Both the position numbers and the translations under genes were made by a program. Below the pieces are notes generated by a model. It made no database searches, had not been told where the DNA came from, and saw nothing but the letters and a program-made list of their open reading frames with translations. Shown here in pieces: positions 4,809-6,104 of a stretch of 6,104 nucleotides of DNA. The stretch is taken from contig JAEZAI010000621.1 in NCBI GenBank assembly GCA_023427825.1, positions 1 to 6,104 of the forward strand, given 5' to 3'. This DNA comes from Actinomycetes bacterium. GTDB taxonomy: Bacteria; Actinomycetota; Acidimicrobiia; Acidimicrobiales; Microtrichaceae. Numbering within the stretch: the first letter of the stretch is position 1; each line of letters begins with the position of its first letter.

Positions 4809-6104
4809 ACCGGGCCCTCGGACTGGCCGGGGTCATCGTCGGGTTCGGCGGTGCACTCCTGGGCATCATCGTCCTCGCCGCCGGACTCCGCACCAAGCGG
4901 CCGTCGCTGCTGAGGATGGGTCGCTCGTACGCCGGCGTCGTGCTCGCCGGCGCGGTGCTGGCCTTCTTCGCCATGGAGCGGGCGCTGATCACCCGCGACT
5001 TCACGGTGCAGTACGTCTTCGACCACGGGTCGTCGCGCACGCCGCCGCTGTTCAACGTCGCCACCCTGTGGTCGGCGCTCGAGGGCTCGATCCTGCTGTG
5101 GGGGCTCGTGCTCGCCGGCTACACGTTCGCGGTCGCCAACAAGTTCCGCCGCCGGCTGAGCGACCCGCTGGTGGCGTGGGCGCTGATCGTCATGTTCGCC
5201 GTCGCGGTCTTCTTCTTCGGCCTGATGTTGACGGCGACCAACCCGTTCCACGGGGTGACGCCACCGCCGGGCTACGACGGGCCCGGCCCCAACCCGCTGC
5301 TGCAGAACCACATCCTCATGGCGTTCCACCCGCCGATGCTCTACCTGGGCTACGTCGGGTTCACCGTCCCGTTCGCGTTCGCGATCGCCGCGCTGGTCAC
5401 CGGCCGGGTGGGGGAGGGGTGGCTCGTCGAGACGCGCCGCTGGACGCTGTTCGCCTGGATGTTCCTCACCGCCGGCATCGTGCTCGGTGCCTGGTGGAGC
5501 TACGAGGTGCTCGGTTGGGGTGGCTACTGGAAGTGGGACCCGGTCGAGAACGCGTCGCTGCTGCCGTGGCTCACCGCGACCGCCTACATCCACTCGGTGA
5601 TGGTCCAGGAGCGGCGCGGCATGCTGCGCGTCTGGAACCTGTCGCTGCTCTGCGCCACGTTCTCGCTCACGATCCTCGGTACGTTCCTGACCCGGTCGGG
5701 GGTCGTCGAGTCGGTCCACGCGTTCTCCAACGGCACCGTCGGACCGCTGCTGCTCGGCTTCTTCGCGCTCGTGGTCGCGGTGTCGGTCGTTCTGATCGGC
5801 TGGCGGGGCGACCGGCTGAGATCGCCCGGGCGCATCGACTCCGCCGTGTCGCGTGAGGGCGCCTTCCTGGCCAACAACGTGGTGTTCGCCGCGTTCGCGT
5901 TCATCGTCCTTCTGGGCACGGTCTTCCCGCTGATCATCGAGGCGCTCAACGGCGACCGCCTGTCGGTCGGCGTGCCGTACTTCAGCCGGATGACCATGCC
6001 GATCGGCTTCCTGCTGCTGTTCCTCATGGGCGTGGCCCCGGTCCTGCCGTGGCGCAAGGGCACCGGCGAGCTGCTGCGCGACCGCCTCTGGTGGCCGGCC
6101 TGGA
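4805..6104 (+). CDS. ccmF: Cytochrome c heme lyase subunit CcmF (3' end outside window)
   Basis: CcmF accepts heme from CcmE and, with CcmH-type proteins, ligates it to apocytochromes c. The frame begins at GTG 4805 (GTGA overlap with ccmE; G-rich ribosome binding site near 4790-4795) and is still open at the right edge after 433 codons, about two thirds of the usual length of roughly 650. It is strongly hydrophobic with many membrane helices. Conserved landmarks are LWSALEGSILLW (88-99), FHPPMLYLGYVG (174-185), the WWD segment LGWGGYWKWDPVENASLLPW (236-255), ATAYIHS (258-264) and GTFLTRSGVVESVHAFSNG. His175, His263 and His305 correspond to the E. coli heme-ligand histidines 173, 261 and 303; the fourth (E. 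coli 491) would lie beyond the window. The first aromatic of the WWD pair is Tyr241 instead of Trp, while the Asp is kept (Asp245). An overlapping frame on the same strand (4753-5856) is only a shadow. Confidence 0.97.
   Translation, partial: MNRALGLAGVIVGFGGALLGIIVLAAGLRTKRPSLLRMGRSYAGVVLAGAVLAFFAMERALITRDFTVQYVFDHGSSRTPPLFNVATLWSALEGSILLWGLVLAGYTFAVANKFRRRLSDPLVAWALIVMFAVAVFFFGLMLTATNPFHGVTPPPGYDGPGPNPLLQNHILMAFHPPMLYLGYVGFTVPFAFAIAALVTGRVGEGWLVETRRWTLFAWMFLTAGIVLGAWWSYEVLGWGGYWKWDPVENASLLPWLTATAYIHSVMVQERRGMLRVWNLSLLCATFSLTILGTFLTRSGVVESVHAFSNGTVGPLLLGFFALVVAVSVVLIGWRGDRLRSPGRIDSAVSREGAFLANNVVFAAFAFIVLLGTVFPLIIEALNGDRLSVGVPYFSRMTMPIGFLLLFLMGVAPVLPWRKGTGELLRDRLWWPAW

Noticed and set aside
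4753..5856. A 367-codon plus-strand frame over the ccmF region
   Set aside because: It has low-complexity Arg/Gly/His composition, while the overlapping frame from 4805 encodes the conserved CcmF WWD segment and heme-ligand histidines.

Overview
This is a very GC-rich, densely packed bacterial window. The protein families suggest a high-GC Gram-positive (Actinomycetota): a class E-like sortase, a lipoprotein with an actinobacterial 'septum formation'-type domain, and frequent GTG starts. Carrying a System I (Ccm) cytochrome c maturation operon rather than the System II (ResB/CcsA) route used by most actinobacteria points away from Streptomyces and Mycobacterium and toward a deeper-branching class such as Acidimicrobiia. 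That placement is inference; there is no rRNA here to settle it.

Layout. Positions 1-245 (+) hold the C-terminal end of an enoyl-CoA hydratase/isomerase-family protein. It meets, tail to tail with a 3-base gap, a two-gene minus-strand unit: a class E-like sortase (about 1764 down to 814) followed by a lipoprotein (803 down to 249). A 9-bp inverted repeat straddles the two convergent stop codons and may act as a two-way terminator. Positions 1765-1897 form a divergent intergenic region with two CGGTACCG palindromes that look like back-to-back promoter or operator elements. From 1898 to the right edge runs a plus-strand operon in the order ccmA-ccmB-ccmC-ccmD-ccmE-ccmF. Every junction overlaps: 8 bases for A/B and 4 bases for each of the others. 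ccmF is cut by the window edge after 433 codons.

How the genes work together. CcmA (ATPase), CcmB and CcmC (membrane proteins) and the small CcmD form the complex that loads heme covalently onto the membrane-anchored chaperone CcmE and releases it. CcmF then takes heme from CcmE and, with CcmH-type partners not present in the window, attaches it to CXXCH motifs of apocytochromes c outside the membrane. The key residues of CcmE (His162, Tyr166) and CcmF (His175, His263, His305 and the WWD segment) are present, so the pathway looks functional. CcmC has a variant WWD motif with Glu in place of Asp. The sortase and lipoprotein are a separate cell-envelope module that probably shares only the divergent regulatory region.

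No gene-free stretch exceeds about 135 bases. I saw no RNA genes, mobile elements, CRISPR arrays or integration signs. I found a conserved operon with some notable variants, not a wholly new system.
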